From: Vicia villosa
Taxonomy: Eukaryota > Streptophyta > Magnoliopsida > Fabales > Fabaceae
Assembly (NCBI RefSeq): GCF_029867415.1
Contig: NW_026705293.1
Coordinates: 682,001-746,000 of the forward strand
DNA: 64,000 nt
Reading direction: 5' to 3'
Shown here: in pieces, positions 21,486-33,882 of the stretch
Layout: each line of letters starts with the position of its first letter
Position numbering within the stretch: position 1 is the stretch's first letter
Made by a program: the position numbers and the translations under genes
The notes under the pieces: model-generated
The model's input: the letters and a program-made list of their open reading frames with translations, nothing else
Database searches by the model: none
Told to the model about the DNA's origin: nothing

Positions 21486-23915
21486 TGTAGCAACCTGCCC
21501 TAAAAAATTAGACTTTTAGAGTCGCCACCTATTCTACCAAGGCGAATAGGAAACCTTACGTAGTGGAGAGATTCAGGGTAAGTTACTATATTCAGGTCGA
21601 GGGAAGGTGTTAGGCACACTCAACCCTTTCCTATTGGCTTTGAATATAAGGCAAAGGTTTGATGGTTAAGAGTATTAAGGTAAGGAAATGAATAAGGGGA
21701 AAATTGAGATTTTAGAGTGGGGGACTCGCCTTGTTGCCAAGTGCCTACGTACCTCCTTATGGAGGATCAGAGTCTACGTAGTTCGGGCACAGGATTGTAC
21801 GCCTTTGAATTTGATATGGAGGTGTTTGAGGCTTTTTGAATGGCTATCGCAGTTTTGAGTTTGTGATTTGAAAGACATTTTGAATTGCCTAATTGAAAAG
21901 GATAAAAATCCATGGTTTTGGAGGAGTGTTTTAAGATTTGGGCGTACAACCCTGATTTGATATGACACCGTTAGATGCGGTGACCAATGGATTTGGTCAG
22001 TATAGCTAACGGATTAGAGGCATTGCTGATTGCTCAGATCGATAGATTGATCATCGCGGGCAGCAAATTGAAGGTGTTTTAGTTGGTGTATTTTTATCTC
22101 TCGTCTAAAGCGACTGATAGCTTCATTCGGGTCGAGGAGAGAATTTGTTGAGAGTTATTTGAATTATTTAAAAAAATAATTAATTAAACAAATAATCTAA
22201 ATATCCTAAGTTAATCTAATTAAATAGAATTGAAATGATTGTGTGAAAAAGATACAAAACTTTAGTTTTTATTATGAGGAAGAAAATCTAACTAAAACAT
22301 GTTTGTGATATTTCTTGATGTTAAAACAACCATTAACAGGAAACATGCGTGAGATTAAACAATTGAATAGAACATGCTCAAACAGTAAACCAAGGGGTGT
22401 GACTAGGAGATGGAGCGCTGGAGATTCATATGGACTCAAAGTCTGGGTCCTACAACCATTTTGAAACAAGCTAGGGGGGTGCGGTTCAAAAAAAAAACAA
22501 AGGGTGGTGGATGGTAAAATCGCTTCGGGCCTAACCCAAGACACCAAAACGCCTCCCATCCCTTTTGTTTCATTATTTATTATGGTCTTCACAACACAAA
22601 CCACTTTTTCTCTTCAAAATGGAACTACAAACCTGTAAATGAAACTATGTTTCTAACAGTAATGAAATCTCTCCATCTCACTTACAAAACAACAACCATC
22701 CAATTTAACTCAAATCTCTTTCTTAACAACAACATAAAACATACCATGGATACAAGCCAAAGAGAAAGAGGAGAAGTGGATGTTGCTTGCAGTGGCGGTT
22801 CGCGCCGCGTCGACGGCGGATGTGTGCGATCGGAGAACCGAGGCGGGATTTGCGTAGTCGACGGATCTGGGCCGGAGCTTGGGGCTGTTGCCGTCGTGTT
22901 GTTGTGCTGAATCGATGAAGACTTTCATGTCGGAAGCGGCGTACGGTGATTAACGGGAGATCCGGCGCCGAGATTGATTATCGATTGGCAGCTGGTGTAG
23001 TTTGATCCCGTGGTTGTCGCTTCACTCTCCTATGATGCTTCTTCACTTGCTTCAGTTTCTTTATCGATGACTGTCATGAGAAAAAAAACAAAAGACAACC
23101 TGTTGTTAGAGATATGATGATATGTTTGAGTCATAATTCCAACAGCTTTATCGATGACGACGGGGAAAGTTAATGATACGTGGAATCCCTTCTCTTCTCC
23201 TCGTCCCTCTTACTCTGTTTTATCCCTGGCTTGTTGTTTGTTATTACAAGGGTGATCATTGATGGTGAAGGTTGTATAGTTCTGATTCCGTTAGTGATGG
23301 ATTTACTGTTGCAAACTTGAATCGAATTGATAACGATGATGGTCGGGGGTTATTTTTTTTTGTCTGGAATATGTACGTGAATGAGGGTTTTGTGAATGGA
23401 GGAAATTTTGGCCCCCCTAGGATTAGAAAAAAAGGTCCTTTTATCATCTACAAATTAGGTTAGGTTTTTTTTTATCGCTAGTGGGCCTAGTATCCAATCA
23501 ACCAAATAACCCAAAATTGATATACTTATAATATTAACCTAAAATAAAATACTAATTATTCTAATCCTAATAATAATAACTTTAATCCGAATAATAATAA
23601 TAATCATAATATTATTTCAACTGTTTAATAATAATACTAAATCCTAATATTAATAAATAATAATGGTTTTAGTAAAATTATAACAATAAAATAAATATTG
23701 ATTAATTATTATAAAAGAAAACAAACCTTCTACGGATAAATTGGGCTAACTGGTTGGGCCCAAATACCTGTTGATTACACCCCTGCTTTAACTCAAAACG
23801 GTTTATAAGAGAATGAGTTTAACAATAGAGATGTTAAACCCCATGACCCTTATTTTAATACCACTGATGAATTAATAGACGTAGATTTTCATCGAGCAAA
23901 TTTTGGGGTATGACA
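21486..23915 (-). repeat. Ogre-type LTR (2.43 kb), minus strand
   Basis: Read on the minus strand it starts TGTCATACCCCAAAATTTG, the usual Ogre LTR start, and ends GGTTGCTACA next to the primer site. Plus-strand words GAGTCGCCACCTATTC and AAGGTGTTAGGCAC are typical of these LTRs. Small open frames inside (for example 22647-22910) are not genes. The base following the LTR at 23916 starts TTAAG; no matching duplication was found at the left end. Confidence 0.85.
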
Positions 23916-24316
23916 TTAAGGACTCTAATATTGTGACAAATGACAAACTTGCCAAAATACTCATTTTGCTTTATTATATTGTATGATTACAGCTTTATAT
24001 TAATAAATAATTTAATTTTACTTTAATATACTAATTTACCATAGTAAACAAAAATTACTATTTTACATGACTTATGTGGAGTAAATACAGCGCACTTACC
24101 AACTAACACAGTCTCCGCCATCATAATTTACGAATTAGAAAACCTCACGATTACAAACAAAAGGCCTTTTTCATAATCATATATATTTTAAATATCCAAA
24201 TTTTGTTTAAATTGTCAGGTTTGTTTTGATCATTTTAAACTTTATTGAAGTGTTCATCGATTAAAAAAAATAATATCAAAAGTAACTTAATTTTGAACTT
24301 TTAAACTTTGAGAAAA

Positions 24317-24483
24317 GGGATGATGCACTGACAGTGTAAAAAAAATTTACACTGTCAACCAATCACGACTTTGTTAAGTACCAAGTCATACTTTAAATCT
24401 TAAATTACTAATATGATGTGGCAGAATAAAATATTTTTATTGGATGACAGTGTAAATTTTTTTTACACGGTCAGTGACTACCT
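24317..24483. mobile_element. MITE with TGCACTGACAGTGTAAA termini
   Basis: About 165 bp with inverted ends: left GATGCACTGACAGTGTAAA, right TTTACACGGTCAGTGACTAC. Each end is itself partly palindromic (ACAGTGTAAA with TTTACACTGT). A second member lies at 33711-33882. No coding capacity is present. Confidence 0.75.
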
Positions 24484-24714
24484 TTTAACTCTTAAACTTT
24501 TATATTAGAAAATTTTAAATTGAATTAAACTAACAGTAAAACAAAAAAAAAAGGTAATTTTTATAATTTAGTTGTTGAGAATAAAATTTCATCTTATATC
24601 TAATATCGATTAATTAAATATATTAATTTTGAAAAGAAAAATGCTTTCAATTAAGTATTTTTTATTTTTAAGTTTACGAGGTACAAGTACTACAAGAGCT
24701 TAAATTATTAACTT

Positions 24715-25787
24715 AGAGAGAGGAGTGTAAAATTCCAAGCTTTGTAGTCCACACCTTTTATGAAGGCCACTATACGCGGCTTCCAATAGTACTAATTGCT
24801 TCCAATTAAAACAGGTGGTTTGTTTATAAGTCCTCCTTTCTTGTCCATAGCACCTGAAAGTATCTCCCTAGGATCTCACCCAGATACAGAACAAGATGTC
24901 TGCTCTAGTACCAATTGAAATTCTGGTATCAGATATAAGATGTCGAATGAGATGTTATGACACAATATCTGAGATCTAGAACAGTTATGAACAAGATAAT
25001 GACAACAATAATAAACGTGCAGAAAAATAAACAACACAGCGAAATATTGACCCAGTTCCGAAACAACCTTCCTACTCTGGAGGCTACCAAGCCAGTGACA
25101 AATCCAATATTCGATAGTATCAAAATTTGAAGCTAAACTCCTCCGTTTAACCTTGTCACTGAATCACTACCTTCCTATGAATTATACCTAAGACTCCCCT
25201 AGGTATGAGGCCCTCCTCAAATCCCTCTTATCACAGACACCCTGTGACGTGACCACTAAACAAAACGAACACCAAGGAAATAAAGAAGACACCCTTCAAA
25301 GATACAAGATCATCATTTACTTAAAAGCTCATTGATGATCAACAATAACAATTAACAATTAACAATCCTCCACCTTTAGTATCAAACCGATACAAGAGTG
25401 GATTACAATAAAGGACTCAAAAACCTAAACCTAGGTAAAACCTCAGAAACAAAGTCCTTAACAAAAGCCACGTCACAATTAGGATTGTGTAATCCTTAAA
25501 TAGAAACACCAGCAATAGCAGCAGCAAGACAAATGCGCCTGGGCCGCCAAAAATAGGGTTCAGAAGAAACCCTTACAATAGGATAAAAATACTCCAATTT
25601 AGTTGGAGAAGCTTGAGACAGTCACTCCTGAGATTTTGCAATCACATCTGACAGCAAAGCAAATAAAAATGGAAACACAATCTTGTACTTCAATACGAAA
25701 TAGATTAAAACTAGGGATGTCAAGACAGCTGTTATGACATCTTTCAAAACAACTAATAAACTTGTTTTACCAAAATTGCTGCCAACA
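24715..25787 (-). mobile_element. SIRE/Maximus-type copia LTR with decayed gag start
   Basis: The minus-strand LTR is plus 24916-25787, starting TGTTGGCAGC at the right and ending ...GAATTTCA at the left. It is followed after two bases by a degenerate primer site TGGTACTAGAGCA (24901-24913). Further left, a start codon at 24848 begins MDKKGGLINKPPVLIGSN, an opening typical of SIRE-type gag, with WK and VAFIKG further on. A stop follows within about 20 codons and the fragment ends by about 24715. The rest of the element is missing. Confidence 0.75.
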
Positions 25788-25859
25788 CACAGAACCAACA
25801 AAGACTATAAAAGGGGCTCCCGTCATATGGATAAGCAAGACACTCATCCTTAGAAGCCA

Positions 25860-26358
25860 AATAGGTGACCACTGGAGCGGGAGGGAAATCCCACCTCATT
25901 GAACACTAAAATGGGGGGACATATTCTAGGAAGTGGCCCACTTGAACCTCATCCCGGATTCTCCCAAGCCAAAAAAGGTTAACGCTGTGCTTGGGAAGGA
26001 TGACGGGGCCTGGTGTAGTTACCATCGCCTCGGAGGACACAATACTAATGATTGTAAGCAGCTGAAGAGGGAGATTGAAATCCTTATCTAGAGAGGACAT
26101 CTATCCACCTATGTGAAAGACAATACAAAGAGAAATTCTGATAGGGAGGAGTCCGATCAAGGAGGCTCCCCGCATCGTACGAAGGGGAAAGAGGCAGAGA
26201 AATTTCATGAAGTAAGGGAAACCCATCATACCCTTAACACCATAGCAGGTGATTTCGCAGGAGGTGGGGAGACGAGTTCGTCTCGGAAGAAATATGCTCG
26301 GACCGTGATGCACATTTCTGAGACCATGGGAATCATGCCACATGAAGACAAATTGTAA
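25860..26358 (+). pseudogene. Ty3/gypsy Tat-lineage gag fragment
   Basis: The plus strand encodes, from about 26000, GAWCSYHRLGGHNTNDC followed by KQLKREIE, the Cys/His knuckle region of Tat-type gag. Further on TIAGDFAGGGETSSSRKKYAR matches the gag-protease border motif in two parts (TIAGDFAGGG, SSSRKKYAR). At least one in-frame stop (before RGHLSTYV) and an upstream frame change make it non-functional. No protease follows. Confidence 0.75.
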
Positions 26359-27051
26359 AAGTTATTACATGGCCTCAGGATGGGGGGATAACAAATTTAA
26401 ACGAATGAGGATGAAATTTACTACGAATTATTACAACCCAAATAAAAATTAAGGCGGAAATAAAATAATATGTACTAAAATCAACAAGAGGTTATAAATG
26501 TCCAAGAAATAGTCCAACAACTCAATGGTAGTAATACCTCATAAAAATCAAGAAAATGTTAGTCATGAATATATATAAAATGATGCATGAATAAATGACA
26601 AAAAATACTAACAAAAATTAATCAAGATTAACTAAAGAAAATCTAGAAATAAACATATTAAATTCTAAAAAAAGAAATTAAAATTAAACAACATATTTTT
26701 TGATATTTTTAATATAAAATATTAAATTCTAACTCTAATAATATTTTTTTGTATTTTTTATATTATCACCAATTAAGAAATAAAAATAAGCAACAATAAA
26801 CTACAATAACCAAACAATACTAAAGGGATTAATTAGTAAAGAAAAGAAAGGTGAAAAAAATTAAGTTGGGCATTAACAGCTAGGCCCAAGGTTACGTTCA
26901 AAACAAGCCAGGAAGGGCGTAATGGGTCGCAGTGAGGTATATGTAATAAACCAGGTTGGGCCGTTGAGATTTCAGCCGAATACCAAATTCAATTTGAACC
27001 AAACAGAGTGGGGTGCATTGGATCCATAAGAGATGTTGGAACCACCCGCTT
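26359..27051. other. Unassigned DNA, possibly retroelement flank
   Basis: No ORF or named repeat is visible. The part from about 26860 (TTGGGCATTAACAGCTAGGC) has the feel of an LTR or leader but I cannot assign it. Confidence 0.4.
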
Positions 27052-27600
27052 AGGGATGGCAATTTGGCCCATCCCTAATGGGTACCCATAAAAATACCTA
27101 TATCGGGTAGGATAAAAATCCGCAAAAATGGGTATGGGCATGGGCACATGTAATTACCCATTAAAATATGCGGGTGTGGGTACGGGCACGGGTACCTTAC
27201 TACCCACCCCGCCCCATACCCACACTACATATTTCTATAATATCATTTATATTATTATATAAAAAATGCATGTTTCTAATTTTTTTTTAAAAAATATCAC
27301 TATTAAATCATTACAAGTTTTAATAAAAGTGTTTATTTGTTTCTTTACTCAACAGTAACATGCATAATTTTTTTAATATTGTTAAAAAGATTTAAATTAT
27401 ATGATATTTTGTAATTAAATGATTTACTTTTACTATAAATGCGGGTAAACGGGTACGAGTATGAACATTGAGGTACCCACAGGGTACGGGTACGGGTATG
27501 AACATTGATCTCCACGCGGGTTTGGGCTCGGGTACGGGGATTTTTTTTAAACTGCGGGTATGAGGACGGGTACTATGGTACCCTTCCCATTGCCATCCCT
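27052..27600. mobile_element. hAT-like non-autonomous element with GGGTACGGG repeats
   Basis: Inverted ends AGGGATGGCAAT and ATTGCCATCCCT bound 549 bp. Both subterminal regions are rich in GGGTACGGG/CGGGTA words on opposite strands. The flanks share CCGCT (before the left end and after the right end), which may be a decayed 8-bp duplication. The ends resemble those of plant hAT elements (CAGGGGTGGCAA type). No transposase is present. Confidence 0.75.
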
Positions 27601-28354
27601 CCGCTCCCTATTCTCCACCCTCTCTGTTTCTTTCTCTCATAAAACTCTGTTAAAAAATTCTATCAACATGAACTAAACAAAACTCACCTCACCATTCTCA
27701 CTCTTTCTCTCTCGATCTACTACTCTGCCTTTGCGTTTCAATCCTCATTATGTCTCTCAGGATAAACAATCAAATGCAAGAATTACAAAGATTAAAAGCT
27801 GAAACCATAGTAATAGACCGCCTATAGCAAAATCACAACGACGAAATAGATTTGACAAAAGTAGGGAAGAGCATAAGAAGTTACCGATCCGAAGGGAAAT
27901 CACCGACGCGGAGAAAGCTTGACTCGGATCTCATTCTTTGTTGCTCACTTCCTTCTTTTGCGATTCAATCAGTGATGGGTGTGATCTGATCTGATGCGTG
28001 TACGGTTCTGCACTTTGTTGAAGGATATTGATGCTATGAGTTGTTTCAGTTATTGTCGTTGAAGTTGTGTCCGTTGATGATAAGTTATTGAATCGTCCGT
28101 TCGTAGTAGTGTTGCCATTAACGTGATCTGCTACAGTTTAGTGAACACGTCGGTGTGGTGCTGAAAGTGAATTTGAAGATGACGAAGGTTTAGGATGGTG
28201 ATGAACAAACTTTGGCTCGATTCTGCATACTTGTGTTTATGAAAGTGAATTTGAATCTTGTTAGACCGTGCCCCAAAACACATTTCGACAGAAAAATTAC
28301 GATGCTTTGCAATATTCTCGAACTTCTGTTGTACAATTGGCTTTGGGTCCCAAC
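27601..28354. other. Unassigned DNA with pyrimidine-rich leader-like start
   Basis: The first 150 bp are CT-rich (CTCTTTCTCTCTCGATC), as in plant untranslated leaders. This is followed by short open stretches without a recognisable protein. A fragment of a retroelement LTR is possible. Confidence 0.4.
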
Positions 28355-28517
28355 TAGGGGTGGCAAAACGGGTCGTGGACCGCCGAGCCGGCCCGTGCAC
28401 CCGCATAAAAGTAGTGGGTTGAGTTGGGGTTTTAGGTCCGCCAACGCCTGTCCCTCCTCCAAAATTCCCTCTTTTTTAGTTAATTCTAGTAATTTCAATT
28501 CTTGATGGTTTATTTTA

Positions 28518-31500
28518 GAAAATTTCTTTACCCACCTCCCTATGGCGGGTCACCCCCAGCGAAATTCCCAAACTACCCCTGCTTCGGAAATGAACTTCCG
28601 AAGCGTTTTTTTTTTTAAAAAAATTTCCTTGATTCGGAAGTTCATCTCCGAAAACACCTCATGGGGGGTGCGTTCGGAGATGAACATCCGAAAACACCTC
28701 ATGGGGGGTGAATTCGGAAGTTCATTTCCGAATTATGCAGAAACTGTGTTTTTTTTTTATGTTTTTTCTTAAACGCAACCGCATTTTAATTAAACGTTAC
28801 CGGCAAATAAAATAAACAATAGATAGACTGAAAACACTAATATGATAAATAAACAAAAAAAATACTAATCCGATGAAAATAATATATACAAACCGAAACA
28901 AATAAAAATAGTGTGCTAAAGATACAATCCGAAAACAAAAAATAAATAAACCCGACCACTACTGGGTGTGCCTAACCCTCTCACCCTGGGCTCTCCTCTG
29001 TCGCCTGTATGTCGCCGCACGGTCCGCATCAAGGACGATCATCTCCATCACCGCGACTGCCTCTGGACCGCCCCGCTCCACGATACCTCGATCCAACGCG
29101 TCCCGCCCAATCATCGATATCCGCTGACAGATCGGCATGAGATCAATGGCGTGATCATCCTCGGCCTGCTGGTTCTCCAGGATCTCCTCGTGTGCTGGCC
29201 TAGGAGCGCCGGGAACGTCGGGTCTCAAGAGAGGATGGGACACCCGATAGAACCATGTGACGTACCCCTCCACACTGTGCCAGTCCTGGGTGACCCGCAT
29301 GCGACGGTACTCCTCCGGTACCACATGATCCTCCCAATGCTCCCATATGGCAGTGAGCTGCACTCTGGTCACTGTGTCAGGAGCAGCCTCGAAGGGTGAC
29401 CTGGGTATGATCTGCACGAATCCGAACTGACGCATGCATCGCTCCGGGAGATACCGAACCATGATGCCGGTCCCGCATGCCAACCAGCCTGAATATAGAG
29501 CAACCCCGTCGAAGGGGACAACCTGAGCGTAGTCGGCGAACGGCCTCCAGGTGACGTCGTCGTGCATCGTGCGGTCCAGGTACAGGCGGTATGGTCCCAC
29601 TGCATCGTTCCCCCTCTGGAGAACGTATCTGGCGGCCCTGGGCATGGGGTCCACATACTCAGGATCGATGTGGAAGCCGTGGATGCGGGAGAAGTAGGAG
29701 ATGATCCAGCTCTGAAACAGAAACAAGATAATGTATTAAAATTAAATACAAAACATAAATAAATAAATAAATACGAGAATGTGTTAAAATCAAACGTACC
29801 GTAAGCAGATTGCAGGATCCGACCAGCTGCCTCGTCCTCCAGTTGGAGGCCTCATTCAGCTTCTGGTAGTGATATGCCAGAGTAGCTGCCCCCTAGTTTC
29901 ACTGGTGAACGGTATCCAGGTCCATGAAATAGCGGAGGTAGGTCACGTCGACGTACCTGGCGCTCTTGTCCACAAAGCATGCAGCGCCTACCACATGCAT
30001 GTACCAGCACCGGAGAGCGCAGTCGCGGTGATACTGTGTGAATAGGTCGTTATCATCCTGCTCGGCCTCGGCCGCCGCGTCCAGGTGGTACTCAAAATAG
30101 ATCTTCAGTGTAGTGAACCGGACATGAGGCCCACAAGTCGTGGCGCACTCAAAGTGAGCAACCTCCTCCTCCATGCCCAGATAGAGCGTCATCCACTCAA
30201 TGGCCTCCACCCTCTGGATCTTGGAGTGAGTCAACAGCGGCCCCCTAATCGGCAGGTGGAGAAGACACTGCACGTCGTGCAAGGTGATCGTCATCTCCCC
30301 AACCGGCAGGTGGAAAGATGACGTCTCCTTGTGCCAGCGCTCCACAAATGCCCCCTGCATGCCGGTGCTGATGGTGGTGTACCTGGTCATGCAGAGCCCG
30401 CTGAGCCCTGAACCTCGCACGTGGTCGTTAAACCACTGAGCTGCTGGTTTAAACAGACCGAAAATCTTCCTGGAGTGGTTCACCATTTTCAATGGCTCTC
30501 TCTCCTGTTACAAAAAAAAACAAATAAGCGAGAAATAAACGGTAAAATTATAAAAAATGGTGACAAATAAACGGCTAAGTTAAAAAAAATACCTCTCCCT
30601 CCCAGATCCGCCGAGCGACGTGATCCTGGTAGTGAATCAGCAGGGAAGTGTCAAAAGGCCCTCCCGGATAGCTATCCACCTCCTGCTCCTCCTGCTCCTC
30701 CTCCTCCCCGACTGGAGGGTCAACATCCGGTATGACCTCCTCCTCCTCCTCCTCCTCATCATCATCCTCCTCCTCTCGCTGGCGGGAAGAAGATACCCGA
30801 GCCAGCCTACTCCTATAGCCTGAAGGAGATGAACTCTCCACCAAGTCCTGCTGAACGCGCACACGGCGTCCCCGGCCCCGCCCGCGTGTCGAGGCCAGCT
30901 GCGCCGCCGCCCGCTCGCGTCTAGCCGACGCAGTCTGGGACTCCCTGCCCTGTCTGATGCGTGCTGGCTGGTTCCCTGTCATGTTCCTGTAAACAATCGA
31001 AATCGAAATCGATTAATATGCGAGACAAATGAAAAAACAAAAAAAATTGCACTTCTGATACAGTTCGGAAGTTCATTTCCAAAACTGGGATGGAGGTGTT
31101 TTCGGAAATGAACTTCCGAAACACCCCTGCGCAGAGCTTTTCTGCAACCTTCAATGGCAGACCCCAAAATCAAAATTCAAACCTATGTATACACATTCTA
31201 AACATCCTAAATATCAGTATAAACCTAACCTAATACATTTTTTGCTATTTCTAAACACCCTAATATACATTATAATCATAGATCTTAAAATCAAAATGCT
31301 TACCTATTGAATAGATTGGAGGACTTTAGAATGTAATAGAGCAAGTAGATGGAGCCTTTGAGGTAGCTTGGAACTGGTTTGCACAAAAATCTCTTTGGGG
31401 TTGAGTTTGAAGAAGATTAAGGTAAATGATTTGGGGGAGGGGGCTGTTTTGCTTAATCTGCAAAACGCGCAGTATTTCGGAAATGAACTTCCGAAATGCT

Positions 31501-31680
31501 GTTTTCGGAAATGAACTTCCGAAATAAGTCAAATTTTTTTAAAAAAAAGGCGCTTTCGGAGATGCATCTCCGAAAACACCTTTTTCTTGCATTTCGGAAG
31601 TTCATTTCCAAAGTCAGGGGTAGTTTGGGTTTTTCACCAGAGGTGAACTAGAAGGTTGGGAGGTTGGCAAAGAAATTTTC
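28518..31680 (-). mobile_element. TIR element carrying a plant-mobile-domain gene
   Basis: The element is 3163 bp with imperfect TIRs (left GAAAATTTCTTTACCCACC, right complement GAAAATTTCTTTGCCAACC) and a perfect 8-bp target duplication TTATTTTA. Inside each end lie repeated 20-bp near-palindromes such as TTCGGAAATGAACTTCCGAA (28583, 28633, 28673, 28713, 31064, 31101, 31476, 31504, 31555, 31593). The only gene is a three-exon PMD gene on the minus strand; no transposase ORF is seen. A shorter derivative lies at 4350-5949. PMD genes are known passengers of plant Mutator-like and gypsy elements; the 8-bp duplication and lack of transposase make this family worth classifying. Confidence 0.88.
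28959..30982 (-). pseudogene. Plant mobile domain (MAIN-like) gene, three exons, two in-frame stops
   Basis: Exon 1 is 30982-30593: MTGNQPARIRQ, a basic Arg-rich stretch, then a long Glu-rich tract. Exon 2 is 30504-29800 and exon 3 is 29711-28959. Splice sites are GT at 30592 and 29799, with CAG before 30504 and 29711; all junctions keep frame, giving about 615 codons. Exon 2 holds the PMD core: AAQWFNDHVRGSGLSGL, ERWHKETSSFHLPVGEMTI and DVQCLLHLPI (about residues 145-205). Exon 3 continues SWIISYFSRIHG and YRLYLD. PMD proteins such as MAIN and MAIL1 act in the nucleus in genome stability and silencing; transposon copies have no proven role. Near the end of exon 2 the codons before GAATLAYHYQKL read TGA-AAC-TAG (29901-29893), where related PMD proteins have Trp-x-Trp. 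Both stops are single transitions from TGG, so this copy is probably dead. Confidence 0.85.
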
Positions 31681-31955
31681 TTATTTTATATATTTATTTG
31701 TAAATATATGTAATATTTTTTAAGTAAAATTTGGTTTTATAAAAAATTGTTTTAAAAATTAAGTAAAAAATTTAATTAAAAGGTAAACAAACCTATTAAT
31801 CTATTAAAAAATGAAAAAAAATATAAATAAAAATAGGCGGGCAAACCCGCCGCCCGCCATCTTGGCGGGGCGGGCATGATTTTTATGCCCATTTCACTTG
31901 GCGGGCATGCCCGCCCCGCTCTTTTTTTGGCGGGCTTAAGGCGGGGCGGGAGGCC

Positions 31956-33710
31956 AATCAAGACGGAACTTCTGTTAAAATTTCAGCCCAATCGGATAAA
32001 CGGTGCGATAGTTATGAATCTTCCTAAAAGAAACATTGGTCGACCTTAACACGTGAAATGTAGTAGACGTCAAGACGAAACTTTTGAAATATGGCTCGCG
32101 TCAAAAGAATATTCGGATCAGAAGTTATGAATTTTCAAATGTTCGAGAGACAGCAAAACCACAAAACTGAAATTTCAGAAACAATTAATTCCCGCCACTT
32201 TCCTTGATGAATTGGCCTCTGGGTCTCCAAGAAGGAACCAAACCCATATAACCTTACTGTCGAAAGCTATGAATTTTGCACTTGCACCGTAAAAACAGAT
32301 TTTCACACTAAATTACCTTGAAGCCGCGAGAGCTCTTTATTAATTTTCTTAATTTTTTAAACGACAAAATAAACGTCTTTCATAACTAATAGCACAAATG
32401 AATAGGGTCAATTTTGTGGTACAACAGTATCACCAATAAATAATTTTGTACATACAAAAATTGAGCAACAATTTAAAAAACAGTATGAACGAATTTGCAT
32501 TACTCTCATTTTAGAAGCTTATTCAATTATAAAGTCCATAAGAATGTGGAAGATGTTGCATTGAAGATGTGGGATTTGGCTGAACGTGGTTATTTTGTGA
32601 TAGTTTTTATGAAGGTGAATACACATATCCTACTCACATCTATATCTGTATAAAAAGCTAAGCATATTAGCACTACTTTGGACTTAGAGGCATATTCAAT
32701 TATAAATATCTAATGTATCTTTTGTATTTTTAAGAGCATTTTTATATAACAATTTTGTATTTTTTAAAAGCGTTTTTATACAACAACACATTTTAATTGG
32801 CGCCCTTAAAGCCCTAACATGGTGTACTGGTATTGCTCAATACTGACTTATTGTGTAATTCAAAATTTATCACTAAAAACCAATAATGTGTTGATATATT
32901 TTTTCAAGACTTTTAGTGACACCCAATATTTTAAATAATAGTTGCAATCACGTAATTCTTTTTTTATAATTTTGATCGGTACATGTGTCACAATTGGGCC
33001 TGGGGATTGCCAAACAAACGCGCATATAATTCACAGCTCAGATTCGATAATTAAATAATTAAAGTAGGTTCATGAACCAAATGAACTGAATATGAACAAA
33101 AAACTAAGTTTGAAACTAAATGAGATGAACTTGAACTATACATAATTCTACTCGTTAGGTTCATGAATCAATTCGATTATATATTAGAAGAATTTTATTT
33201 TCTATAAGAGTACGTTTAAAGATATACTCTAAATCTTATCTCTATATTTTCTTTTAATCTAAAGGTTTTAATTTATCATTTATATCGTCAAGTGAGCAAA
33301 GTATTTTAAAGACAAATTTAAACTTCAATTGAATAGTTTTTGAATTAGACTTTCAAATATATCTCTTGTCAGGTGTATAGTTTTTTAACTAGTAGATTCT
33401 AGATACAATTAATTTGCAATCTTATAATTTTTATTTTCTATCTTATAATTTTTATTTTTGTAATTATTTTTTATAAAAATATTAATTTAAAATGTCAAAT
33501 ATAAAAAAAAAGTCTTTAAAAACAACGACTTTAAAAAAAAAAAAATCTGTGAAACAAACGAGCTGAATCTAAAAAGATCAACCTAACAAGTCGACTCAAA
33601 TTATTCGTGAACTAACAACCTACTAAAAATATATTTTTTAATATAAATAAAGAGTATTATTAATTTTAAAATCCACATTACTCAATTAAATATGTTTTAC
33701 TAAGAGTTAA
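31956..33710. other. Unassigned intergenic DNA
   Basis: No gene is supported. The stretch 31960-32360 is less AT-rich and looks like retroelement LTR or leader DNA; the rest is AT-rich with short A/T runs. Confidence 0.5.
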
Positions 33711-33882
33711 AAGGTAGTGCACTGACAGTGTAAAATAGTTTTACACTGTCATCCAATAAGGAGTGGTGAATGTGCCATGTCATTAAAGTTTTTTTAAAAT
33801 AAAAGAATGTTTTAATTAGATGCATGATGGTGATTGGTTGACAGTGTAAAAATATTTTACACTATCAGCGCATGACCCATTT
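33711..33882. mobile_element. MITE, same family as 24317-24483
   Basis: Inverted ends GTGCACTGACAGTGTAAAA and the complement of a GCGCTGATAGTGTAAAA end bound about 170 bp. The ends match the first member but the internal sequence differs, as expected for a family defined by its termini. Confidence 0.75.

Larger units (their letters stand above)
28355..31955. mobile_element. hAT-like repeat interrupted by the PMD element
   Basis: The left part (28355-28517) starts TAGGGGTGGCAAAACGGG, a typical hAT-type end. The right part (31689-31955) is AT-rich and then carries GCGGGCATGCCCGCC and GGCGGGGCGGG motifs of the same repeat type. The PMD element sits between them with an 8-bp duplication TTATTTTA (28510-28517 and 31681-31688). 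The expected right terminus (complement of TAGGGGTGGCAA) is missing, so this element was already truncated or has lost its end. Confidence 0.6.

Noticed and set aside
22647..22910. Gly-rich 87-codon frame in GC-rich DNA
   Set aside because: It lies inside the Ogre-type LTR, and the opposite strand is equally open. No protein similarity recognised.
28968..29399. Plus-strand 143-codon frame
   Set aside because: Antisense shadow of PMD exon 3, whose minus-strand reading has clear PMD residues and good splice sites.
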